Assembly: GCA_019637955.1 (NCBI GenBank) | Contig: JAHBUS010000005.1 | Coordinates: 62,001 to 126,000, forward strand | Source: Pseudobdellovibrionaceae bacterium | Lineage (GTDB): Bacteria > Bdellovibrionota > Bdellovibrionia > Bdellovibrionales > Bdellovibrionaceae | DNA: 64,000 nucleotides | Reading direction: 5' to 3' | Shown here: piece by piece, positions 43,852 through 51,028 of the stretch | Numbering within the stretch: position 1 is the stretch's first letter | Layout: the number at the start of each line of letters is the position of its first letter | The notes under the pieces: generated by a model | Told to the model about the DNA's origin: nothing | Databases searched by the model: none | The model's input: only the letters and a program-made list of their open reading frames with translations | Made by a program: the position numbers and the translations under genes

Positions 43852-44570
43852 GCCCCTGCCGTCTGAAGATAGTATTCAATTTGTTTTTCAAGCTGTTCGC
43901 AGTCATGCAAAACAGTCTTCCACATCGTGAGGGGCACGCCGCTTCCCGAAGTGCTGTCGAGCTTTTGCGTGCGCTCGGCCATGCTCATGAAACCTGCATC
44001 TCTCGCGCGCGCCGTAAACTGACGAGCCAACGAGTTGAGCAGGTGCAAATCATAGCCGGCCAAGAGTTGAAGCGATTCGTGGCGGAAGCTCGAGAGATCT
44101 TTCGCAAAACTTGTGTAGTCGCGGACCCCATCCTGGCGGCCGTTCAAAAGAGACAGTGTTTTGATGTCAAATTTCGAAAGTTCCAATTTTCTCTCCCATC
44201 GCCGCAAGATGTCATGCAGGCTTTCACGCAAAATCGGGTTCACGATCAGGTCCTGAAATCCCCACTCCAAATACTCAAAGCGGCGAAAATCTTCTTGAGC
44301 ATATTTCTCAGCAGGAACAACCAAGACTAAGCAGAGCTTCTTTTGGTTCTCGCGAAGCAGTTGCGCGCCGAATTTTTGACTTTGGGCCAGCTCATAGTCG
44401 ACGCAAATCAAGTCGAACGCTTGTTTTCTTAATAGAACCTGAACATCACGCTCGTTGGTGGCGACTTGTGACAAACAGCCAAGAGCATCAAAGGCATATT
44501 TCAGTTCGCCGAAACTCTCATTTTTTTCCGTTAGAAGAAGGACTCGCGTTCCTTCATGCTCTTGTTCCAT
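43848..44570 (-). CDS. Receiver-like protein with altered active site, unknown output domain
   Basis: 240 residues. Residues 8-125 follow a receiver fold: VLLLTEKNE instead of the usual acidic DDE cluster, the phosphoacceptor-type Asp58 in LICVDYEL, but Asn111 (IVNPIL) where the conserved Lys should be. Residues about 150-240 are helical, and may be an HPt-like four-helix bundle (ARQFTARARDAGFMSMAERT) without the phosphorylatable His. It is divergent from the response regulator at 44664, which suggests a shared pathway. Phosphorylation-independent behaviour is inferred from the missing residues. Confidence 0.6.
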   Translation of the reverse strand: MEQEHEGTRVLLLTEKNESFGELKYAFDALGCLSQVATNERDVQVLLRKQAFDLICVDYELAQSQKFGAQLLRENQKKLCLVLVVPAEKYAQEDFRRFEYLEWGFQDLIVNPILRESLHDILRRWERKLELSKFDIKTLSLLNGRQDGVRDYTSFAKDLSSFRHESLQLLAGYDLHLLNSLARQFTARARDAGFMSMAERTQKLDSTSGSGVPLTMWKTVLHDCEQLEKQIEYYLQTAGA

Positions 44571-44663
44571 GTCATATTATTCGGTCCGGACTATGACCAG
44601 GGGATCAAAAGGCGGTGGATTTTTCTCCACCACCCCCCTATAGTTAAAGTCAGAGGCTAGATT

Positions 44664-45350
44664 TTGAGACAGAAAATCCTTTGTGTAGAAGACGAACAGC
44701 TCTTTCAAGCGATGATCCGCGAAACCCTGCGCGATTATCAAGTCACGATGGCGCGCTCATTGAGCGAAGCGAAATCTCAACTTGAGACAACTCGCTTCGA
44801 CGCTATCATCCTGGACATTTTGCTCCCCGACGGCGACGGCCTTAAATTCTGGGCGCAAATGCACAACTCCCCGAATTGCGCAGGCGTCCCGATCATGTTC
44901 GTCACGGGTCAAACAGACATCTCGAATAAAGTGTTGGCTTTTTCGGTGGGCGCCGATGATTTCATCGCAAAACCCTTCGATCCCATCGAGCTCAAAATCC
45001 GCATCGAACGCCGATTAAAAACGGCCGAGCGCGCCGGCAGCTCGAACAGCTTCCGCTGGGGCAACCTGCTTTTGGACCTGACCCGGCAAAAAGCCTTTCA
45101 TGTGGTCAACGACAAAGAAGTCGACCTCATGCTCACGTCCACGGAGATCAAAATTTTGCACTTGTTCGGTAAGCGCCTGGATCAGGTGTTTTCGCGCGAA
45201 CAGATTTTGACCGAGGTGTGGGGCAACGCCAATGTTTCGGACCGCACCGTCGACAGCCATGTCGCCCATCTGCGTTCGAAGATCAAAGACACCGATGTCG
45301 AAATCCAGACGATGAAAAACTTGGGTTATTACCTCAAGAAAAAGTCCTGA
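44664..45350 (+). CDS. OmpR/PhoB-family response regulator
   Basis: 228 residues. The receiver has VEDE (residues 8-11), phosphoacceptor Asp51 (IILDILLPDGDG), Thr in FVTGQ and Lys in FIAKPFDP, all intact. The C-terminal winged helix has TSTEIKILHLFGKRLDQVFS, REQILTEVWG and RTVDSHVAHLRSKIKD. The start is TTG at 44664 with AGAGG nearby. No histidine kinase is adjacent; the nearest partner is the divergent degenerate receiver. The 44571-44663 gap contains GGTGGA-6-TCCACC, a hairpin without T run. Confidence 0.92.
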   Translation: MRQKILCVEDEQLFQAMIRETLRDYQVTMARSLSEAKSQLETTRFDAIILDILLPDGDGLKFWAQMHNSPNCAGVPIMFVTGQTDISNKVLAFSVGADDFIAKPFDPIELKIRIERRLKTAERAGSSNSFRWGNLLLDLTRQKAFHVVNDKEVDLMLTSTEIKILHLFGKRLDQVFSREQILTEVWGNANVSDRTVDSHVAHLRSKIKDTDVEIQTMKNLGYYLKKKS

Positions 45351-45352
45351 GC

Positions 45353-45380
45353 GCCTCCCCGTTTTCGGGTGGCTTTTCTT
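45353..45380 (+). terminator. Likely terminator after the response regulator
   Basis: GCCTCCCCG-TTTT-CGGGTGGC with mismatches, followed by TTTTCTT. It directly follows the stop codon of the regulator. Confidence 0.55.
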
Positions 45381-45400
45381 CAAAATTTTAAGGGAAAAAG

Positions 45401-45476
45401 TGGTGGCCAGAGACGGAATCGAACCGCCGACACGCGGATTTTCAATCCGCTGCTCTACCGACTGAGCTACCTGGCC
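45401..45476 (-). tRNA. tRNA-Phe (GAA anticodon)
   Basis: 76 nucleotides with encoded CCA. The acceptor GGCCAGG pairs with TCTGGCC before A-CCA. The D arm (GCTCAGTCGGTAGAGC), the anticodon arm GCGGA-TTGAAAA-TCCGC with GAA, and the T arm with GTTCGATTC are all canonical. It stands alone, convergent with the response-regulator gene, and has its own promoter candidate upstream. Confidence 0.97.
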
Positions 45477-45488
45477 GAGGAGATGAAT

Positions 45489-45517
45489 GAGTTAACTTTC
45501 CCCCACGGGAATGTCAA
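45489..45517 (-). promoter_or_regulatory. Promoter of tRNA-Phe
   Basis: On the minus strand TTGACA, a 17-bp spacer and TAACTC, ending 12 bp before the first base of the tRNA. The perfect -35 hexamer and correct spacing make it the best promoter in the window. Confidence 0.7.
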
Positions 45518-45524
45518 TTCGGAA

Positions 45525-45560
45525 CCTCTCGAATCCCCAGGTTAGGGGATCTTCGAGAGG
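45525..45560 (-). terminator. Long hairpin at the 3' end of the transsulfuration operon
   Basis: CCTCTCGA-AG-ATCCCC / GGGGAT-TCGAGAGG forms 14 bp with a 2-base bulge, and the loop carries the TAA stop of the cystathionine-type lyase. No T run follows, so it may be a non-canonical terminator or 3' stabiliser shielding the tRNA promoter just beyond. Confidence 0.4.
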
Positions 45561-46708
45561 GCTTGATCCAAGTCCCAAAGAAGGTCTTCGATTTCTTCGA
45601 CGCCTACGCTGAGGCGGATCAGGCTGTCGTCAATTCCAAGGGCTTTACGGTTCTCTGGGGGCACGCTAGCATGCGTCATAATGGCCGGGTGCTCGATGAG
45701 GGACTCCACGCCGCCCAAGCTTTCAGCAAGGGCAAAGACCTTCACATTTTCAAGCAGGGTGCGGGCTTCCGCCAGTCCCCCTTTGGTAAAGAAGGTGATC
45801 ATCCCGCCAAAACCGGTCATTTGTTTGCGAGCCAGATCGTGTTGGGGGTGCGAAGCAAGGCCCGGATAAATCACACGGGTGACCTTCGGGTGGTTCGACA
45901 AATACTCGGCCACTTTTTTGGCATTTTGCTCATGCTGGCGCATTCTTAAGGGCAAGGTCTTCAGCGAACGCAGGCACATAAACGCGTCAAAAGCCCCGGC
46001 CACGCCGCCCATCGAATTGGATAAGAACGCGATTTTTTCGGCGATCTCGGCTCGGTTGGTCACAACGGCGCCACCGACGACATCACTGTGACCACCGATG
46101 TATTTCGTTGCCGAGTGAACGACGATATCCGCACCCAAGCTCAAGGGGCGCTGAAAGTACGGGCTCAAAAAGGTGTTGTCGACCGCAACGAGGACGCCTT
46201 TAGCTTTCGCCATTTTTGAAATCGCCGCGATGTCGACGAGTTTCAGCGTCGGATTGGTCGGCGTTTCGAGCCAAACAAGTTTGGTTTCGGGCTTCAGCGC
46301 TTTTTCAAAATTCTCAGGCTTGGTGAGATCCACGTACGAAAATTGGAGTCCGTTGTGGCGCAGAACTTTGTCGAAGAGGCGGAAGGTGCCGCCATACATA
46401 TCATCACCCGCGATGACGTGGTCACCCTGACGGAGAAGGTGCAAGATCGTGGTGGTCGCCGCGCAGCCCGAAGCAAACGCAAAGCCGTGCGTACCGCCCT
46501 CAAGATCCGCCAAGCAATCTTCGTACGCGCGGCGTGTGGGATTGTGAGTCCGCGAGTATTCCCAACCCTTGTGCACGCCCGGAGACTCTTGCACGTAAGT
46601 CGACGTCAAATAAAGGGGCGTCATGATCGCGCCCGTGGTCGGATCCGGTGTTTGTCCCGCGTGAATCGCGCGGGTCGAGAATCCCATGCTTCGATCGGTG
46701 TGTTTCAT
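45542..46708 (-). CDS. Trans-sulfuration PLP enzyme (cystathionine gamma-lyase/synthase type)
   Basis: 388 residues, PLP fold type I. The Schiff-base Lys lies in VVHSATKYIGGHSDVVGG, with SGCAATTTILHLL, DDMYGGTFRLF and NPTRRAYEDCLADLEGG near the N terminus. Start at ATG 46708 overlaps the upstream CBS gene by 4 bp. With a cystathionine beta-synthase next to it, gamma-lyase (cystathionine to cysteine) is the likely activity; gamma-synthase or O-acetylhomoserine enzymes have nearly the same sequence and cannot be excluded. Confidence 0.88.
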   Translation of the reverse strand: MKHTDRSMGFSTRAIHAGQTPDPTTGAIMTPLYLTSTYVQESPGVHKGWEYSRTHNPTRRAYEDCLADLEGGTHGFAFASGCAATTTILHLLRQGDHVIAGDDMYGGTFRLFDKVLRHNGLQFSYVDLTKPENFEKALKPETKLVWLETPTNPTLKLVDIAAISKMAKAKGVLVAVDNTFLSPYFQRPLSLGADIVVHSATKYIGGHSDVVGGAVVTNRAEIAEKIAFLSNSMGGVAGAFDAFMCLRSLKTLPLRMRQHEQNAKKVAEYLSNHPKVTRVIYPGLASHPQHDLARKQMTGFGGMITFFTKGGLAEARTLLENVKVFALAESLGGVESLIEHPAIMTHASVPPENRKALGIDDSLIRLSVGVEEIEDLLWDLDQALSKIP

Positions 46709-47682
46709 AGCAGTCCGTTTTCTTTCATCCATTGGTCGTTAAAGGCTTTGCTCAAATAAGCGCGGCCGCCGTCAGGGAAGATCGTCAAAATATTGGAAGG
46801 TTTGGTCAGTTTTTTCGAGAACTCGATCGCCGCCACCAGCGCCATCGCCGAAGACGGGCCCACGCAAATGCCTTCTTGCGCGATCAACTTTCGGGTCATT
46901 CCAAAAGCGGCCTTATCGGTCACCTGGACGGCATCGTCAATCACCTTCAGGTGAACGTTATCGGGCAGCATGTCCTCACCGACGCCCTCAACTTTATAAG
47001 AAGCTGCTGGTGTCAGCACTTTTCCGTGGTGAACAAGATCGTAAAGGATACTTCCCACCGGGTCGGCGAGAACGATCTTCATGTCTTTCTTTTTTTCTTT
47101 TAAAAAGCGGCCAACGCCTGAAATGGTGCCGCCGGTTCCCGCACCCGCGACGAAGGCGTCGAGCATTTCGCCCATTTGCTCCCAAATTTCGGGTCCCGTG
47201 CTTTTATAGTGGCGGTTCGGGTTGTCGGGGTTGTTGAACTGATTGGCCAAGAACGCATTGGGCGTTTCTTTGACGAGCCGATTGGCGACCGAAAGGTAGG
47301 ATCGCGGATCATCCGGCTCAATGCCCGAAGGCGTGATCACCACTTCGGCGCCATAGGCACGCAAAATGGCCCGTTTCTCTTCAGAAATTTTGTCGGGCAT
47401 GACAAAGATGCACTTATAGCCCTTCACCGCCGCGACCATTCCCAGGCCCAAGCCGGTGTTTCCTGATGTGGCCTCAACGATGGTTCCGCCGGGCTTAAGA
47501 TCTCCACGGCGCTCGGCTTCTTCGATCATCGCAAAGCCGATCCGGTCCTTCACCGAACCACCCGGATTCATGTATTCAAGTTTCACCCAAAATGTATGGG
47601 GCGAATCGGGCACCACTTTATTCAAACGAACGATGGGCGTGTTTCCGATGGCGTCGATGACGCTGTTATGTACGTTTCTCAT
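46705..47682 (-). CDS. Cystathionine beta-synthase / cysteine synthase family enzyme
   Basis: 325 residues, PLP fold type II. Lys45 in NPGGSVKDRIGF binds PLP; EATSGNTGLGLG, AGTGGTISGVGRFL and the stretch ADPVGSILYD...YKVEGVGEDMLP favour a cystathionine beta-synthase rather than CysK. There is no C-terminal CBS-domain pair, so no AdoMet regulation of the animal type. With the following gene it would form reverse transsulfuration (homocysteine plus serine to cysteine). The start overlaps the end of the 70-residue gene upstream by 4 bp. Confidence 0.87.
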   Translation of the reverse strand: MRNVHNSVIDAIGNTPIVRLNKVVPDSPHTFWVKLEYMNPGGSVKDRIGFAMIEEAERRGDLKPGGTIVEATSGNTGLGLGMVAAVKGYKCIFVMPDKISEEKRAILRAYGAEVVITPSGIEPDDPRSYLSVANRLVKETPNAFLANQFNNPDNPNRHYKSTGPEIWEQMGEMLDAFVAGAGTGGTISGVGRFLKEKKKDMKIVLADPVGSILYDLVHHGKVLTPAASYKVEGVGEDMLPDNVHLKVIDDAVQVTDKAAFGMTRKLIAQEGICVGPSSAMALVAAIEFSKKLTKPSNILTIFPDGGRAYLSKAFNDQWMKENGLL

Positions 47683-47891
47683 GTCAGGTTCGATTCCTTC
47701 ATCTTGGCCGGCGCGGCGGCGTTTTGATCCATGGACTGCAGGACCGTGCTCATTTGCGTGATCGGGTCTTTTGAATACGGTAAACCTTGCTTGCCCATCA
47801 ACGATCGGATCAATTTTTGATCCGGCTCATCTTTCATGAGCTCATCGACCAAGCGAGCGAGCTCGTCCGGTGCCAGCGACGTCTGTTTCAT
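47679..47891 (-). CDS. Small protein leading the transsulfuration operon
   Basis: 70 residues, acidic/Met-rich helical sequence (LAPDELARLVDELMKDEPDQ, ITQMSTVLQSMDQN) with no membrane segment or Cys. A very strong GGGGAGGGG site precedes ATG at 47891, and it overlaps the CBS gene by 4 bp, so it is translated and coupled. No family recognised. A regulatory or chaperone role for the pathway is only a guess. Confidence 0.7.
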   Translation of the reverse strand: MKQTSLAPDELARLVDELMKDEPDQKLIRSLMGKQGLPYSKDPITQMSTVLQSMDQNAAAPAKMKESNLT

Positions 47892-47915
47892 GTCCCCTCC
47901 CCGATAATCACTGGC

Positions 47916-47944
47916 AATTTATCCTTGTGGGAGGGGCCGTTCAA
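47916..47944 (-). promoter_or_regulatory. Candidate promoter of the transsulfuration operon
   Basis: On the minus strand TTGAAC, 17-bp spacer, TAAATT, about 24 bp before the ATG of the 70-residue gene. It lies in the 69-bp gap behind the TadC-like gene. Confidence 0.5.
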
Positions 47945-47960
47945 GCGGTTTCGCCCGGCT

Positions 47961-48383
47961 CTAAGCGAGCCCGGCAACCACTTTCAGCAGCAAAGGACCG
48001 AGCAAAAGCAGCAAAAATGCCGGAAACAGAAGAAAGAGCAGCGGCAGCATCATCCGAAACGGAAGACGCGCGAGAAAAAGCTCGATCTCCGCAAAGCCCT
48101 GCTCCTGCAGCTCATCTCCGAGTAACGTCAAATTCTGCAAAATGGGTTCGCCAAGAAGGCCCTTTTCGAGAAGCAGCAGCAGGTTGCGACGCGCGGGGCT
48201 CTCCAAGCTCTGCAAAAACATCTCCGTTGAAGCGCCGCGCTCGAAGAGATGCAGCCACTGCCTCACGGTCTCGCTCAGAGAATCGGGTTCGAGGCGCAAA
48301 TAGGCGACAAGTCCCATGCGAACGGATTCTCCGCCCTCCATGGAGTAGCGCACGGTTTGCAGTAAACGCATCGAAGGCGTCAT
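47961..48383 (-). CDS. TadC-like small membrane protein
   Basis: 140 residues. A helical cytoplasmic part (SLESPARRNLLLLLEKGLLG, EELQEQ-like LTLLGDELQEQGFAEIELFL) is followed by LARLPFRMMLPLLFLLFPAFLLLLLGPLL, closely resembling the last membrane helices of TadC/type II secretion F-domain proteins. It is roughly half the usual length, missing the first membrane portion. ATG at 48383 overlaps the TadB-like stop by 4 bp. The pair probably forms the inner-membrane platform of a Tad-like apparatus; orphan location makes function inferred. Confidence 0.65.
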   Translation of the reverse strand: MTPSMRLLQTVRYSMEGGESVRMGLVAYLRLEPDSLSETVRQWLHLFERGASTEMFLQSLESPARRNLLLLLEKGLLGEPILQNLTLLGDELQEQGFAEIELFLARLPFRMMLPLLFLLFPAFLLLLLGPLLLKVVAGLA

Positions 48384-49123
48384 GTTTTCCACTTGAAGCT
48401 CCTTCCAATTGCCACCATCGCCAAAATTCCGGCGCAAAAAAGGCCGAAAGACACCAAAACAACACCCGATGCGAGCTCGGAAGGGCTGCGAAAGCCCGTC
48501 CAAACGAGCATTGCGAGGTACAAAAGCGAACAAACAATCGCCTGTGCCTTCACTTGTTCGGTCACCTGCCTCGACTTTTGACGGAATCTTTCGCTCTGCC
48601 GCACCTGAAAACGGTAGGCCTTGAGTTTTTCGGCCGTTTTGACCTGCGTTCGGTCCCATTTGAGCAGTTCTTGCAGCATTTCTCGCGCTTCGGGGAGCAA
48701 ATGATCATCGTTTTTCTGCCCTTGCATGGTCAAAAGAGGCGCGAGTTCGGTCAAATCGCGAGATCTTTCGAAGTTTTTTTGGGCACAGAGCTCACGCAAG
48801 CTTTCGCGCAGCGATTTTCCGGATCTCATTTTGAGAAGCAGTTCATCGATGAACGGCAAACGCAGACTGGTAAAGCGTTTCCGGCGATTGATGTGATTCA
48901 TCCACATCAAAAAAGGCGGCGCGAAGTTGAGAAGAAAGACGACAAAACAAGCGCGCAAAAGGTTCTCGCGCGACCAAAACGCCAAGCAAATCGCGATCGG
49001 TACGACAAAAAAACGCACGCGAGCTAAAGTTTGCTCCGAAATCACACGAAGAAGGTGTGCGTGGTTGCAGAAGTGATGTCCGAAGATGATTCCGAGTATC
49101 GAAAGTAGGATCCACGAAGCCAT
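48380..49123 (-). CDS. TadB-like inner-membrane protein
   Basis: 247 residues. Two N-terminal membrane segments (WILLSILGIIFGH region and about 40-70), a cytoplasmic helical region (RLPFIDELLLKMRSGKSLRE, resembling the 'LPxxLDxLxxALxAGxSL' element of TadB/TadC F domains), and two C-terminal membrane segments (AIVCSLLYLAMLVW, GVVLVSFGLFCAGILAMVAI). Coupled by 4 bp to the TadC-like gene. No ATPase (tadA) or pilin lies near. Promoter not recognised; the start ATG is at 49123. Confidence 0.65.
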   Translation of the reverse strand: MASWILLSILGIIFGHHFCNHAHLLRVISEQTLARVRFFVVPIAICLAFWSRENLLRACFVVFLLNFAPPFLMWMNHINRRKRFTSLRLPFIDELLLKMRSGKSLRESLRELCAQKNFERSRDLTELAPLLTMQGQKNDDHLLPEAREMLQELLKWDRTQVKTAEKLKAYRFQVRQSERFRQKSRQVTEQVKAQAIVCSLLYLAMLVWTGFRSPSELASGVVLVSFGLFCAGILAMVAIGRSFKWKT

Positions 49124-49182
49124 TGTTTGCCCTCCGAAGAGATGTGAGGTGCAAAAAATGCCGCAACCACAAAAATTTTCTA

Positions 49183-49211
49183 TTGACGAGATTCGTCAGG
49201 TTAGGAACACT
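49183..49211 (+). promoter_or_regulatory. Weak candidate promoter for the Lys/Ala peptide gene
   Basis: TTGACG, 17-bp spacer, AACACT. The -35 is good, the -10 poor. It lies in the 138-bp gap between the divergent TadB-like gene and the 27-residue peptide. Confidence 0.25.
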
Positions 49212-49261
49212 TAACTTAAGAAGAAACCAGGCCATGGAAAACTTTTAACTAGGAGGAACTA

Positions 49262-49345
49262 ATGGCTAAGAAGAAAGCTACTAAAAAAGCTGCTAAGAAA
49301 ACGACTAAAAAAGCCGCTAAGAAAAAAGCGACTAAAAAGAAATAA
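49262..49345 (+). CDS. 27-residue lysine/alanine/threonine peptide
   Basis: ATG at 49262 follows a perfect AGGAGG (TAGGAGGAACTA) and ends with TAA at 49343-49345. The product starts MAKKKATKKAAKKTTKKAAK and contains only Met, Ala, Lys and Thr, in AAKK/ATKK repeats like the C-terminal tails of histone H1-type and AlgP-like proteins. A real gene is supported by the ribosome site, a terminator right behind it and separation from its neighbours. It likely binds DNA or RNA non-specifically; function is inferred. A small TTACCG-4-CGGTAA hairpin lies just after the stop. Confidence 0.7.
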   Translation: MAKKKATKKAAKKTTKKAAKKKATKKK

Positions 49346-49372
49346 GGTCGCTTTACCGATTTCGGTAACTTG

Positions 49373-49405
49373 AACCCTCGGGGCAACCCGGGGGTTTTTA
49401 GTTTT
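49373..49405 (+). terminator. Intrinsic terminator after the Lys/Ala peptide gene
   Basis: AACCCTCGGG-GCAA-CCCGGGGGTT, a 10-bp stem with GNRA-type loop, then TTTAGTTTTT. Confidence 0.85.
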
Positions 49406-49436
49406 TAAGGGGTGCGATTTGCGCGCCTACTCGAAT

Positions 49437-50174
49437 TTAGAAGAAGTAGAGCGCACCCAACGCGCCCGTCACCATCTGCTTCATCGATGATGTCTCAAGA
49501 AGAAAGAGCACTTCCGCGTACAAAGCGGCTCCCGACGAGGGCCCGTGCAGCTGATTGAATTGAAGTCCCACGCTTGGCACGAGGAAGTTTTTGCCGAAGC
49601 GGCCACTGGCCTTCTCCTCGTCATCTAAGAACTTAGATTCGAGGTAGCCCGGAATCGTGCCGCTCATCTGACCTTGAGACGTTCCGGTCCACCGCGCGAA
49701 GCCAACGCCCATGTACGGCGTGAGTTGCGAACCTGGAAATGTGTGTTTCCAACCCAATCCAAACGAGTTGTAGCCGGGTCCGCCGCCCACACCGGCGGTC
49801 GCGGAGTCAAAATCACCATAGTTCAGCTCGAAGTTGAGTCCCAGAACGCCCATGCGGCCAAAACTCTCGACGCCAACGCCGACTTTGCGGTCTAAGCGCA
49901 TGGCATCGACCGTGGCGTAGTCACCGCCCCGGCGAAAGACATCCCGCAAAGAGCTCGGCTGACGGATATAGCTTCCATTTTTGGATTCCTCGCGGACGCC
50001 GAAGACCGATGGCAAGGGGCGTGAACCGCCGCCTCGACGTGACGTGCCCGAGCTTTGAACCGAAGGAAGGCTCAGGATTGGCTTGGTTTCTTCGATGAGG
50101 ATGGGCGCCGCCAAGGTGGGCGGCACCAGAAAGACCGCAAGAAGCCCCAAAATACCCAAAACGCGTGTTTGCAT
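49437..50174 (-). CDS. Outer-membrane beta-barrel-like protein at the end of the Mla operon
   Basis: 245 residues with signal peptide (RVLGILGLLAVFLVPPTLAAP) and ATG at 50174, chosen over a longer frame that would overlap mlaD. The mature protein has a Ser/Arg/Gly-rich lead, then alternating amphipathic strands (KVGVGVESFGRMGVLGLNFE, YMGVGFARWTGTS) and ends in YFF, the typical final residues of an outer-membrane barrel. It follows mlaD by 10 bp and is probably co-transcribed, so a role in lipid transport at the outer membrane is plausible but unproven. Confidence 0.62.
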   Translation of the reverse strand: MQTRVLGILGLLAVFLVPPTLAAPILIEETKPILSLPSVQSSGTSRRGGGSRPLPSVFGVREESKNGSYIRQPSSLRDVFRRGGDYATVDAMRLDRKVGVGVESFGRMGVLGLNFELNYGDFDSATAGVGGGPGYNSFGLGWKHTFPGSQLTPYMGVGFARWTGTSQGQMSGTIPGYLESKFLDDEEKASGRFGKNFLVPSVGLQFNQLHGPSSGAALYAEVLFLLETSSMKQMVTGALGALYFF

Positions 50175-50184
50175 GATGCCAGCC

Positions 50185-50961
50185 TTAGAAAAGCTTCGCC
50201 TTGATACCCTCTTCTTGCAGGAACTTCTTGATGGCGGGTCCATCCAAGTTTTCGAGGCGGAAGAGGAGCTTGTGAACCAGGGCGTAGGTGTCTTCGGCTT
50301 TTTTGGTGCGAAGTTGGCCGGTGAGGTAAGCCATGTCGTCGCTGATTTTGATCGCATTGTCGACGAGACGTGAAACGTCTTTGTTTTTCGAAGTCTTATC
50401 GAGCAAAACCAAGGTCTTGTTCACATTGGTCACAAGTTTATCCATCTGCGCGATGACGTTGGAGACTTTGCCCTCGTTTTTTTCGACGAGTTCGATGATC
50501 TTTCCGGCCAACCCGTAGCTTTGAGAGATCAGCTGATCGATGCGGGGCGGATCTTCACCGCGAACGTAATCTCCCGCCGCGAGTTCACCGGAATCCAGGC
50601 TTCCGGGAGAAATCTCGAGGAACTTCTCGCCGATCACGCCGGCCAAGTTGATGAAGTATTTGGAGTCTTTGCGGATGCTCGTCCAGGCCTTTTTGTCGAC
50701 GTCGATGACGACCTTTAGTTTCACCTCTTCGCCGGCGGGTGACTTGTAATCAGGCGTGAACTCGATTTTACGGACTTTGCCGACCTTGATCCCCATCACG
50801 CGGACGGGCGATCCCTCTTCGATGCCACCCGCGAAATTGTACATGATGTTCAAACTGCGAGAATTCGAAAAGGGATTCAGGATTCCGAGAAAATACGCAA
50901 AGGCCGCGATTCCGACGATGGCGATAACGAAAAGCAGGCCAACCTTGGCTTCAGACTTCAA
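50185..50961 (-). CDS. mlaD: MCE-domain lipid-binding protein MlaD
   Basis: 258 residues. One N-terminal membrane anchor (VGLLFVIAIVGIAAFAYFLG, about 7-26) and an MCE domain (about 37-125: MYNFAGGIEEGSPVRVMGIK, VGKV, FINLAGVIGEKFLEISPGS). The remaining C-terminal part is a predicted coiled helix (IIELVEKNEGKVSNVIAQMD). MlaD homologues form hexameric rings in the periplasm that bind phospholipids carried between the membranes. It is the only MCE protein in the operon. Confidence 0.92.
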   Translation of the reverse strand: MKSEAKVGLLFVIAIVGIAAFAYFLGILNPFSNSRSLNIMYNFAGGIEEGSPVRVMGIKVGKVRKIEFTPDYKSPAGEEVKLKVVIDVDKKAWTSIRKDSKYFINLAGVIGEKFLEISPGSLDSGELAAGDYVRGEDPPRIDQLISQSYGLAGKIIELVEKNEGKVSNVIAQMDKLVTNVNKTLVLLDKTSKNKDVSRLVDNAIKISDDMAYLTGQLRTKKAEDTYALVHKLLFRLENLDGPAIKKFLQEEGIKAKLF

Positions 50962-51028
50962 AGTTCCTCCAGTCCATCCAGGACCGTCTAAGCGGACCCA
51001 CTTACTTTATGCGCTCTCGAGGCGTCTC

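Noticed and set aside
44571-44663. GGTGGA-6-TCCACC hairpin considered as a terminator
   Set aside because: It lies in a divergent promoter region and has no T run behind it.
48384-48659. Upstream extension of the TadC-like frame to 232 residues
   Set aside because: The added part overlaps the TadB-like gene in another frame and shows no membrane or F-domain pattern. The ATGA overlap at 48380-48383 gives a better start.
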